From Symbiodinium natans (taxonomy: Eukaryota > Sar > Dinophyceae > Suessiales > Symbiodiniaceae), in NCBI GenBank assembly GCA_905221605.1, contig CAJNDS010000139.1, positions 17,501-81,500 of the forward strand: 64,000 nt of DNA, given 5' to 3'. Positions 11,624 to 22,545 of this stretch are shown piece by piece (position 1 is the first letter of the stretch; every line of letters begins with the position of its first letter). A model generated the notes under the pieces. That model ran no database searches. It was not told the DNA's origin and worked only from the letters and a program-made list of their open reading frames with translations. The position numbers and the translations under genes were made by a program.

Positions 11624-11928
11624 TCTTGCCTGCAATAGTGAAGGGTTTTTTGGTGGAGGGTTTTGGTTTAGGGTTTAGGGTTTATGGTTGAGGGTTCCAG
11701 TTTTCTTTCTTGAGGGGCTTAGAAGGCAGGGAGGAAGAGGTAACTTCAGGCCTATAAACCCTGAATCCTAAACCCTATACCCAAAAAACTCCAAAGCCTG
11801 CTTTTGAGCCAGGATGTCTCGAACGGAGCCACTAGCCGAAACCCAGGGACATGCAACAAAATGTTAAAGTGCCAGGGTTCCAATGTAGAAGCAAGCTCAA
11901 GCTCTCTGCCGATTCGAAATTTATGAGG

Positions 11929-12040
11929 GTGACGGATAACTTTAAGGACTAAATCCCAAACCCTGATCTCGAAGCTCAGGGATGGTGACGGATAACTTTA
12001 AGGACTAAATCCCAAACCCTGATCTCGAAGCTCAGGAATC
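11929..12040. repeat. Tandem duplication, two 56-bp units
   Basis: The stretch GTGACGGATAACTTTAAGGA through GATCTCGAAGCTCAGG occurs twice in a row at 56-bp spacing, almost identical. Confidence 0.9.
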
Positions 12041-13460
12041 CCTCAGTCTTCCGAAGCAATTGAATGCAGTCAAAATGATGGGGCTTAGGGGTTCAGGGTT
12101 TCGGGTTTTGATCGTATTTGTTGGTTGTCCCCAAAACCCGCAGACCTCCACCTTCCCCCACACGACCTCCCCCACACCTCCCCTCGACCCACTGGAACCG
12201 AAACCCTACACCCCCAAACTAGAAAGCCTAAGCCTACACATCCCTAAATCAAGACAGCAAAGACCCCTTGACAGTACCCTAAGCAACTCGTTCGAAGCCG
12301 CATAGAAACATCATGACCCCCTGTGGACCCTAAACCCCGAACCCTAAACCCCAAACCACAAGCCAAACCCCAAGCAGCAAACCCCTAACCCCTAAACCCT
12401 AACCCCTAAACCCCAAACCCGAAACCCTGAACCCTATACAGCTCAGAGCTAGGCACAGAATCACCCCAGCCTGCACGGCCCGACGTTGGGCTCGAGACGG
12501 CTTGGCCCATCTCTTTGATGCTAAACAGCTATGGGGGTTCGGGGTCTAGGGTTTAGGGATTTTGGGGTTTAGGGCTTATAGGGTTTAGGATTTAGGGTTT
12601 AGGGTCTAGGGTTTAGGGCAGAGGGTAGATGGGCTTAGGGTTGATGGGTTTGTTGGGCACAATCCTGCACAGCTCAACCCTACACCCTGCCTGGGTCCTG
12701 CATAAACCAACTATTGTTGTTGTGTTTGGTTCTCAAGGTTTCGGGCTTAGGGTTCTACAGCTATACAGTACATTTTAAGGGGTTGCACAACCTAAGCAAT
12801 TGTAGGGCTTGCCCGAGACCCTAGAAGCAAGAAGGACATGACTGAGAAGGCCGCATTCCAAGAATCGCCAGCTCGAAAAGAACGGTCCTCAGCCCGCGTT
12901 CTGTGGATCAAGTGGGGGGGGGGGGGGGGGGGGGTAGGAGTTTAGGTTTAGGCATTTAGGGCTTAGAGGTTTCGGGTTTGAAGCGCTTGGGAAGATTGGG
13001 GGGGAACCGCCTTTTGGGCCTCCATTATGGTAGTGACGTCTAGACAATCCCGGACGTCAACGGCATTTTGCTTGTAGGCGTTGGTGGCACAAAGGGACAA
13101 CAACTTACACACACCCCGATTGCAGTAGGGTTGCTAGCACTGGCTGGTATCCCCAAAAGGACACACAACTTCTACGGTTCCTGACGCCCTACCCTGAATA
13201 TTTGTAAGGAACCCTATAGGCACTTCCCCAACACAGCAATATCAGCTCTACCTCATTGAACTAGCGTGTCTTGAGGGTGGTCTCTAGGGCTTTCGGATTT
13301 TCCTGCCAAGGCATTCGGGGTTTCGTGAATTTAGGTGCCTTGGGTTGATTTCATGCTCGGGTTGAGGATCCAACCCTGGACCCTCAACTTCACCCGGTTT
13401 ATGGCAGCCAAGGCTGCATGCTGCAGCCTTTGAAGATGAACGGCCCAAGGCCTGAATTAC

Positions 13461-13462
<2 letters not shown>

Positions 13463-13492
<30 letters not shown>
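13463..13492. repeat. C homopolymer, about 30 bp
   Basis: Uninterrupted C run; length may be unreliable in an assembly. Confidence 0.9.
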
Positions 13493-13493
<1 letters not shown>

Positions 13494-13554
13494 CCCCACC
13501 CGAAAGCCCAAAATGCGATGGAGCAAACTCCTGTGACACTCCTAGACTCGACAG

Positions 13555-13590
13555 GTTTAGGGTTAGGGTTTAGGGTTTAGGGTTTAGGGT

Positions 13591-13650
<60 letters not shown>

Positions 13651-13680
13651 GGTTTAGGGTTTAGGGTTTAGAGTTTAGGC
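13555..13680 (+). repeat. TTTAGGG array with an internal homogeneous TTGAGGG block
   Basis: TTTAGGG units flank about nine successive TTGAGGG units. Confidence 0.9.
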
Positions 13681-14845
13681 TTCAGGGTCTTGACCCCCAA
13701 AGGGCTCCCTGAAACCTAAATCTGGGGCTCAGGACTTGCCAGCGCCGGTGGGAGCGCTCACGACCTGTTTTTTTTTTTTTTCATGGGTTTAGGGTTTAGG
13801 GTTTAGGGTTTAGGGTTTAGGGTTTAGGGCGAGTTTTTGTGGTCAGGGCCTTATAGGGCTCAGGGCTCACCTGCTTAGATGCCCTCTTATTTCATGCCGC
13901 GACGGGGCGAAGGGTTTGGAGGCTTCGAATCATTCGAGGGTGTAGGGATCATAGGGCTTCTAGGGCTGAGGTTTTGGCTCATGGGGCTCATAGAGACTAT
14001 GGTTCGGGCTTTGGGGGCTCATTTTTGCGTGTTGGGAGCCCAAACGATAAACAGCTCTGGGCTTGAGGATCTGGTAGCAGCCGCGGTTTAGGATCTAGGA
14101 GTTTACCGTTTAAGGTTGCAGGTTAGTGCATCCTGAATCGCAACATCCGAAATCTCCGGGAGTTGCGAGTAAGCCTAAAGCCATCCTAATTCTGCAGAGG
14201 CCTGAGTCTCGCAACATACATCAACCCTATAAACTTGATGTCACTTTGGGCGTAAAAGGGGTTTAGAGCTTATAACAATGGTAGTTTCTGAGCTACCACT
14301 GCCATGATAGACCTGGTACTGGTAGCCCAGTGACCATATTACTGGGTTATGATAAGGGAGCCCTTTTTGGGGGTTGGGCCCTAAACCCCGAACCCTAACC
14401 CGAAACCCCAAACCCTAAACCCCAAACCCTAAACCCTAAACCCTTGGCTACTTTTGAAGGGAACCTTGAACAAAACAACAAGGCGAAAAGAGTACCACTG
14501 GTCCACCAAGCTGAAGGGGTTCGATGCCCCCAAGCTCGGGCCGCGGCTACGTTGCCCGTGCCAGAGTAGAGCTTCTCCCAGCAGGATGCCTTCCGAGTAC
14601 TGCAGTAAGGAACTTCGGTTCGGAAGCATGACGACCCCTGCGCCCTAAAAACCTCTAAACTCCAAACCCTGCAACGTTTCAGGGGTCTGGGTTTAGGGTT
14701 TAGGGTTCAGGGTTCAGGGGTTAGGGTTCAGGGTCCAGGCTTGGTGTAGGGCTAGGGTTGAGTGATCCAACTCCCTCAGCTCAATCGCCGCGGCCTAGCA
14801 GAAACACAACCGAACCGAAGCCAACAAGGCCGCACGCAAAGCCTG

Positions 14846-15000
14846 CAACTAAACCCTAAACCCTAAACCCCCTAAACCCCTAAAGCCCTAAAACCCTAAA
14901 CCCCCTAAACCCCTAAACCCCTAAATAAACCCCTAAAACCCTAAAACCCTAAACCCTAAACCCTAAACCCTAAACCCTAAACCCTAAACCCTAAACCCTA
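14846..15000 (-). repeat. CCCTAAA array
   Basis: About twenty units with CCCCTAAA variants in the first half. Confidence 0.9.
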
Positions 15001-16155
15001 GCGATTTAGCGTGTAGGGATCTTTCCAGCTTTTCGGGGCTTAGCATGTTGGTGTTCTAGGATCTAGGAGTTGGGGGTTTTGGGGGTGGTGAAGGGCCCTT
15101 CCTTTTGGCTGGCTGGGGAGTGAGGGGCTCCATAGGGTCCAGAACTATTCAGGGCTAACAGCTTCGGGATTGCAATTGTCGGGGCTTGATGCGTTAAGGT
15201 TTAGGGTTTAGGTTCTAGGGGTTAGAGGGTTCCGGGCTTCGGGATACCCCAAAACCCTGAAGGTTCGGAGTTCGAGGTTCTGCGCTCCAGGTGTCTAGGG
15301 TCGGGGGCAAGTTTGAGGTTGTAGGGCTCAGGGTTTGTGTTGAGGCCTGCATTGAGTTGAAGGCTGCGAACTTGAAGCAAGCCGCGTGCTGAGGCCTCAG
15401 ACTGTTTCTGGTTTCAGGCCTAGCACCCCAACTGCAAAAGCAACAGCACAGCGCATGAGTTCCGAATCCAAGTAGGCACTGAGACAAAACACCTAAATCT
15501 CACAGACCCCCCAACAGCCTGTTCAACTTGATAAGCCCCTGCCCTATGGCCTTTCAACCGGAAACTAACCATAAAAGCCTCCCTACGAACCCTGAACCCC
15601 CTACTCGCCCGCCCTATATGCTCGATAAAACCAAAGGCCCCTTTGTGAGCCTGTCAACCTTTTGCAAATGCCCCTGAGCTTTACACCCCTACGCGCAAAA
15701 CACCGAAACCAAAACAAAGAAACTTAAAACCAAAAGCCCCCGACAATGCAGTTGCCTCCAAACCTGTATAATCAGCCCACAGCGCAAGTCGTTGAAGCTT
15801 ATAAGCCCCAAACCCTAGAACCCCTAACCCCCAAGAGTGCCAGAGCCCTAGACCCCTGCACCCTAAACCGAAACCTCAGAGGGTCGGGACCGGCGTTTCT
15901 AGTGGGGTTTACGAAAATCAGGGACCTAGATCCCCAAATAGCAGGATGCCCTTGTCATAAGGACCCCCAATAAGGTACCCCGCAATATCGTACACCCCCT
16001 CAAAACACTAAATCCTGAACCCTAAACCCTAAACCCTACACCTAAAATGCTCGAGCAGCATCCTCACATCGTAAACCCCCTCAAAACAGGGCCACCAGGC
16101 TCGAGGCACCGATGCACCTCAGGCCTCAGAAATTTCAGGGCTTTTATGGGCTAGT

Positions 16156-16269
16156 CTACTATTTACTTAATAAGAGCCCCAAAAGAATTGAAAAATAAGA
16201 ATCCCTATATTACCCTTTATAAGGAAGAACATTTTATTTTTTGGGGGTTCTTAAGCCATTAGTAGTAGT
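16156..16269. mobile_element. MITE-like family 4, copy A
   Basis: CTACTATTTACTTAATAAGA at the left, GGGGGTTCTTAAGCCATTAG at the right (inverted), with a shared CTTTATAAGGAAGAA core. Second copy at 27523-27630. Confidence 0.65.
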
Positions 16270-17672
16270 GTATTGTTTCTCTATACATCGGCTGTGCAGG
16301 AGTTGTAGGGTTTAGGAAGGTTTTTTGAAGGATCTGTGTAGGGTTTTGTAGGCCATGAATGGCCTTCATTGGGTTTATCGAGGGCTTACACAGGGTTCGT
16401 ATAGGGTTTACATAGGGCACGTAATGGTTTTGCAATAGGCTGTCTAGGGTTGAGAGGGCGCCATAGGGTATATCCAAAAGCTTCGGAGCTTTGGATGTTT
16501 GGGACTTTGGTGTTTAGAGGGGATGAAAAAATTTGAGGGGTTTAGGGTCTGATTAGGGTCTGGGGGCCTCGTTTAGAGGGTTTAGATGGGGTTCGTTTGG
16601 GATTCCCTGTAGGCTTAGGGATCCAGGGCACTCGGGTTTAAACTTCAGGCCTGGCGGCTTTTTGGCGGGCTTTTGTTCAGTTTTTGGGCTAAACCAGTAG
16701 GTCGTTAAGGGCCTCTGGGTTTTGGCGCGAAGACATGCCGAGGCCCCCCACCCTCCCCTGAGATTAAATCTTCATCTCCCCCCCCCCCCGAAAAATGTGA
16801 AGCGGGAGACCTACTAGGGCCTTGAGCACGTGCCCCCAGCCCTGCGCAGGACCATCTGTATCGAACAGCCTGGGATCAATCGTCCATCGTCCCCAGCCTC
16901 CATGGGGGAGGGTTGAGGCTTTAGGGTTTCAGGGTTTCAGGGATCTCTCCGTAGCCATCATGTTTTGCTAATCATTTCACATCTAAAGCATCGGAAGTCT
17001 CGGGAGCCCGCCCAAGCCCAAAACGCTACAACCCCAAGCAGCGCCCCACAAGCACAAAGGGGCCCAGGCAGTTGAGTGGCCACCCCCTCGCAAGTGCCCC
17101 GTGAGCCTGTGAGACGCAGGGAGGAGTGGAGCTGGGTGGGCGGATCTGGGTGGGGAGTGGCGGGGCATCTGGTTCAGAGTTTAGGGTGTGGGGTTTAGGG
17201 GACGGTGCAGCTGACATACGTCCCGCTCACCAACACGAGAAGCTGATGCAGCCCAAGCCCTAATCCCTGAAGCCTTCATGCCCTAAACCCGTAAGCCCGG
17301 AGCCGGAGCCCTAAACTCCATACCTTAAACCTTAGCCCCAAACCCTAAACCCCAAACCTCAAGGGTCGCCCCGCGGGGCGGACACCTGAAACAACAGCGT
17401 CTGGCCACACACCGTTCCAACTCAACCATCGAACGGAGGCTTAAGGTTTTCTTAAACCCTAAACTCTAAACCCTAAACCCTATAAACCCTAGACCCTAAA
17501 CCCCAAACCCCAAACCCTAAACCCTACACCCTAAACCCTAAACCCTGTAGACCCTAGACCCTAAAGCCCAAACCTTCAAGCCTAAGTTCGGGTTGTAGTC
17601 CACACCCCCTGCAGGCCTCCGGCACGCACATGCCCAAACGGCCTTCCAGCGAGCATGGGCTCAGTGCCGAAG

Positions 17673-20166
17673 CCTGGCGGCCCGGGTTTAGGGTTTCGGG
17701 TTTAGGGTTTAGGCTTTAGGGTTTAGGGCTTAGGGCTGGTAGACCGCATACTGAATCTCTTTGAGGGATACTGTACTTGAATACGCATAAGCAGCAAAAC
17801 AGACACCCCCCCCCCCCCCCCCCGCCGTATAACCCCTTGTAAGCGTCCCTCCTGAAATGTCACCTTAAGCCCTAAGCCCTACACACCGAACATATGACCC
17901 TATCACCTCAAAACACCCTGGAGCCCTCCTGGAGTCATAAAAGGGTAAGCCCCGCAAGCCCTAGAGGGTTTAGGGTTTAGGGTTTAGGGTTTAGGGTTTA
18001 GGGTTTAGGGTTTAGGGCTTCGGGTATCAACTCCACGAAGCGTAAAATCTCCTGCGCATGAATCTCGTTCCTGCTTCGCCCACCTCAGAGAGCCACAGAA
18101 TTGCAAGAGTAGACAGGGCCTAAACCCCATCAGGGTTGAGGGCGTGTACGATAGATGCCGAAGTAGAATAGAGTCTTGGGGGGTCTTTTTTTAGTATACT
18201 AGCCACTTGACGACAAGGGAATACCATTTGCAATTACTCCGACCCCTACATTATAGCTCGAGGCTCTTTGGGGCTTCTCGGGCTCGTGTCAGGATTCGTG
18301 GTTCACGAATTATAAGGTTCAGGATGGAGGGCTTAAGAGTTGAGGGCAGGGTGGGCGAACCCTGAACCCACCCTAAACGCTTTGTCTCGAAGAGGGCCTG
18401 GATGGAGCACTCGCTGGCCCAGCAGGCCCTGCAGAGCCTGCGCTTGCAGTTTCGGCAGTCGCTCAGGGTCTGTAAGGGTACTTTCATGGGCCCTTCAAAG
18501 GGGACCCCTTACAGTAAACTCTAAAAAGCTGGAGCATCCTCATCAAGCCTTATCCCCATACCCCAAAAGGTTTCCGAAAGAAAGCCCCAGCTCTAATCAT
18601 CCTTAAACCATGTTAAGAACCCTTTAAAGAAGGTCAGGGACCACATATTATAAGGGCCCATGTATCTACCGTTAGAGGGTCTGAACGGGGGTATCCAGGC
18701 TGTCCCACACTTGGGCAAAGATGTGCCTGCAATTTGTTGAGGGCTTAGGGCCTCCAGGGGCCTTGGGGTGAGAAGCAACGTTGCAAGCAAGCAACCGCGT
18801 TTTCAAGCTCTGTCTACAGGTTTGTGTGTTTGGGCCTGAGGTCTGCGTCTCAAAGGACTAGATGGCCTGTGAGAAACTCGCATGTGCGTTCTGCAGATGA
18901 GTCTTGCGCAGGATCACCGAACTAAACCCTAAACCCTAAACCCTAAACCCTAAACCCTAAACCCTAAACCCTAAGCCCGAAACCCTAAACCCTAAACCCT
19001 AAACCCGAAACCCTAAACCCTAAACCCTAAACCGCCTGCGGCGCCGAGATCCCGTGCTCCGGCCCCTTCGAGGAGCCAGGGCCTGGCAGCTTGGAGCCCT
19101 GAAGCATCAGCATTCCCCTGTAAACCCTAAACCCCGTATAGGGTTTAGGGTTTAGGGTTTAGGGTTTAGGGTTTAGGGTTTAGGGTTTAGGGTTTTGGGT
19201 GCTTCGGAATGCTTAAGGAGCAAGGGTTCTATGGGAGGTCTCAAGGATGTGGGGTTTAAGCTTAGGATTAGGCGGGTGTTTAGGGTCTAGGGTTGTAGGG
19301 GGGAAGTAAAAACGGGACTTCCTTGGTACCCGAAACTGAAAGGAAGATTCCTTTCTGGGCCCCAATTTTTGGCGATCCTACCAAAGCAAGCCCGAAAAGG
19401 AAGGGTTTAGGGTTTAGGGTTTAGGGTTTAGGGTTTAGGGTTTAGGGTTTAGGGTTTAGGGTTTAGGGTTTAGGGTTTAGGGTTTAGGGTTTAGGGTTTA
19501 GGGTTTAGGGTTTAGGGTTTAGGAAGATTCCTGGGCACGTATGCTGGGCCGTACTCAGGTGGACGATGTCCACCTTTGAGGCTTGTGAGGCTCCTGGTGG
19601 GCCATCCAGGGTTCAGAGCTCAGCTTTCGTGTTCGAAGTTAGGGTTTAGGGTTTAGGGTTTAGGTTTTAGGGTTTAGGGTTTAGGGTTTAGGGTTTAGGG
19701 CTCCGCCGCTTCTTACCGTCCTCTCCTCATGAATCCACTCCCGGGCTTTCGCATAGCAACCTAAACCCGACAGTGTTGGTGCATGCTGGTGCACTCCGGT
19801 GGCCTAGAAATCCTCAACTCTATGGTTCTCCGCACCTCCAGCGCGGATCCGGTTCTTAGGATCGATGTTCTCCCGATCCTCTTCGCCTGGTTCCAGGTCT
19901 TCGTCGAAGGTTTAGGGGGGTTTTCGGGATGCCCTAGAGCCCCAACCCCGCAAACCATTGGGGGGGCATGGGCTCTTAGATTTGAGGTCCCTGCATACCA
20001 CTGTTTCCAGAACCCTACGCTTGCTTTTTCCTGTTTAGGGTTGTTTAAGGTTTGGGGTTTAGGGTTTGGGGTTTAGGGTTTAGGGTTTAGGACCCTGCAA
20101 AGGGTTGTGGATGCCAGGCGACTAGCCAAGGCATCCTCGTCCACCGCCAGAGCTTCCTCTACAAGC
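17673..20166 (-). CDS. Unrecognised gene D: phase-linked exon chain (partial)
   Basis: I do not recognise the product. Eight exons join in phase with AG acceptors: 20120-20166 (LVEEALAVDEDALAS), 19836-19898 (EPGEEDRENIDPKNRIRAG), 19717-19760 (CYAKAREWIHEERT), 19550-19573 (VDIVHLST), 19036-19098 (GSKLPGPGSSKGPEHGISAP), 18867-18921 (FGDPAQDSSAERTCEFLT), 18398-18469 (PERLPKLQAQALQGLLGQ), 18083 downward (NEIHAQEILRFVELI). A possible ninth starts at 17673 (ASALSPCSLEGRLGMC). Donors are GC, GT, GT, GC, GC, GC, GC. The product looks soluble, acidic in the middle and helical. Each exon is a repeat-free island between TTTAGGG/CCCTAAA arrays. The gene very likely extends both ways into the islands listed separately. 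Confidence 0.5.
19404..19523 (+). repeat. TTTAGGG array
   Basis: About seventeen near-perfect units to the left of gene D exon 19550-19573. Confidence 0.9.
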
Positions 20167-20642
20167 CTGGCAAGAAGCTTCGGGTCTCAGGCTGCCATGG
20201 GCTTTAGGGTTTAGGGTTTAGGCTTTCGAGTTGAAAATAGGGCTTAAGGCTTTAAGGACATGTGAAGGTTTCCGCGAATAGGGGGGGGGGGTGGGGGGTA
20301 CGCCCCACAATAGTACCATCCTTCTTACGGGAACGCCTCAACAAGGGTACACGGCACTATTCTCGGAAATTAAGGTTACCCTAAACCACAAACCCTAGGG
20401 CTCCGGGTTTGAGCTCTTTCGCAACTGTCCTTGCGGTTCAAACCCCAAACCCTTTGAACCCTCTGAAATCCAGTCCCCTGATAGGGTTTCGGGTTTGTGG
20501 TTTAAGGATTTCCCGTGATGCACTTTCTCCCAAACGCGCTTCTGTTCTCCAAACCTCCTCTCCCCCGCCCCCCCACCCACCCCCCTCGCCCATCGCCCCC
20601 CCAAGGTCCCCCTGTAAACCCTAAACCCTAAGCCCCAAACCC

Positions 20643-20775
20643 TAAACCCTAAACCCTATAAACCCTATAAACCCTATAAACCCTATAAACCCTATAAACC
20701 CTATAAACCCTATAAACCCTATAAACCCTATAAACCCTATAAACCCTATAAACCCTATAAACCCTAAACCCTAAA
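20643..20775 (-). repeat. CCCTATAAA array, 9-bp telomere variant
   Basis: About thirteen copies of CCCTATAAA flanked on both sides by ordinary CCCTAAA units. Confidence 0.92.
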
Positions 20776-21130
20776 CCCTAGCGCCTGGGTTCTGGGCTTC
20801 CGTCCCGCCATCCAGCCCACGCAAGCTTCCGGCTCTCCGACACCAAGTCCTGGCCCACTCTCGTACCGAAATGGCGGGGGTTTAGTTTTTTTTTTTTTTA
20901 CAACCCTTCACTCCTTTTCGGGCGAGCTTACAGCTAGGGTAGGTTACGAAACCGGAAAGCAATGCCCCTCAGGGTTTAGGGTTTAGGGTTTAGGGTTTAG
21001 GGTTTAGGGTGTGTCAGGGGAGGGCGCGCGCTCGGGTGTGAAACACCCCGGGCCGCGCGCTCGCGTTGCCCGTCAACCCACCCCGGCCACCCAAACTATA
21101 CTCTATTAGGGTTTAGGGTTTATGGAATTT

Positions 21131-21990
21131 ACTTTCTTGTGCTCTGATGCTTGCTTTGATGTTTTTAAAGTTGCGCTGTTAGGGTTTAAGCTGGGGTTGG
21201 GGGTAGCCTCGGCCCTTTTCGGGCCTTCGGCGTGTCAGGGCCCGTAGAGGCCCTTATGTATTTGAAGGTCAGGGAAACCCTTTGTGTCTGCTCTTGGATT
21301 CCCCTTCTTTAAGGGCCTCAATTAAGCATCGATTTCACTTGCAGGTACGGGCATCCTGGGGTCCCCCTTCTTTTAGGGGGCCTTTTGAAGCCTTTTGAAG
21401 CATTTTGGTGGCTCTTGGGGTCTCTCGGGGCCTTGTTCGGACCTTCGGCGTGTCAGGGGCCGTAGAGGCTTTATTCATTTAAAGGTCAGGGAACTTATTA
21501 ATGAGTTTTTCGCCAATGAGTATTTCAATCGCTAGGGTTTAAGCTCGGGTTCGGGGTAGCCTCGGCCCTTTTCGGGCCTTCGGCAAGTTAGGGCCCGTAG
21601 AGGCCCTTATTTGCTTGAAGGCCTTGGCAGGGTTTTGCGGTGTTAGGGTTTAAGCTGGGGTTCGGGGTAGCCTCGGCCCTTTTCGGGCCTTCGGCACGTT
21701 AGGGCCCGTACTTTCTTGTGCTCTGATGCTTGCTTTGATGTTTTTAATAGGGTTTAAGCTGGGGTTGGGGGTAGCCTCGGCCCTTTTCGGGCCTTCGGCG
21801 TGTCAGGGCCCGTAGAGGCCCTTATTTATTTGAAGGTCAGGGAAACCCTCTGTGTCTGCTCTTGGATTCCCCTTCTTTAAGGGCCTCAATTAAGCATCGA
21901 TTTCACTACCAAGAAATCGCATTTTTCATTGCGGGTACGGGCATCCTGGGCTCCCCCTTCTTTTAGTGGGCCTTTTGAAGTTTTTGAAGC
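21131..21990 (+). repeat. Duplicated GC-rich modules with GGCCCTTTTCGGGCC palindromes
   Basis: A module starting ACTTTCTTGTGCTCTGATGC occurs at 21131 and 21710 and continues through CCTCGGCCCTTTTCGGGCCT to GGGCATCCTGGG. Partial copies start near 21535 and 21640. The second full copy carries an extra stretch near 21907-21930. Confidence 0.85.
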
Positions 21991-22054
21991 CTTTTGGTGG
22001 CTCTTGGCGCTTGTTGGGGGCTCGTGCGATTCCCTGCAAGGGTGTTGGTGTGGG

Positions 22055-22545
22055 GGGCCCTTGGCCCGAGAGCCTTTAGTTGGGGGCCCCTTTGTTTGGG
22101 GTGAGTTTTGGGCCCTTGTTGGGGTCCCTTCCAAAAGCTTGGCCCTGCTGGGCCCAATGGCCCCGGGGGGCCCTTGGCTGCGGGGGGCCCTTGGCCGGAA
22201 ACGCCTTTGGCCGGGCGGCTTGGCCCTGGGCCCTTGGCTCGGAAGGCTTGGCCCGGGGCCGGGGGGCCCTTGGTCCGGGGTCCTTGGGCCGGGGGGGGGT
22301 GGGGGGCCCTTGGCCCCAGGGGGTTTGGCAAGAGAACCTTGGTCTGAGGGCCCTTGGCCTGGGGGGCCCTTGACCCGGGGGGCCCTTGGTCCGGGCCCTT
22401 GGCCCGGAGGGCCCTTGCCCGGAGGCCGAAGGGCCCTTGTTGGCCGGGAACCCTTGGCTCGGGGGGCCCTTGCCCTGGGGGGCCCTTGGCCCGGGAGGCC
22501 CTTGGCCCGGGGGGCCGGGCCCTTGGCTGGGGGCCGAAAATCGCC
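22055..22545 (+). repeat. GGCCCTTGGCCCGGGG array
   Basis: A degenerate array of about 12-18-bp units built on GGGGGGCCCTTGGCC. It creates long open frames on both strands (Pro/Gly-rich), which I treat as artefacts. Confidence 0.85.

Larger units (their letters stand above)
12440..17430 (-). other. Sparse coding-like islands, minus strand, including a possible P-loop micro-exon
   Basis: Mostly intron- or spacer-like telomeric DNA with a few islands: about 17205-17280, 16810-16875 (PRLFDTDGPAQGWGHVLK), 14450-14620 (YSEGILLGEALLWH), 13733-13770 (VVSAPTGAGKS, resembling helicase motif I), 13000-13110 (CATNAYKQNAVDVRDCLDV) and 12450-12520 (MGQAVSSPTSGRAG). The P-loop-like island is tiny, follows an A-rich tract on the sense strand and is unlinked, so a helicase is only a possibility. 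Nothing else recognisable was seen. Confidence 0.25.
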
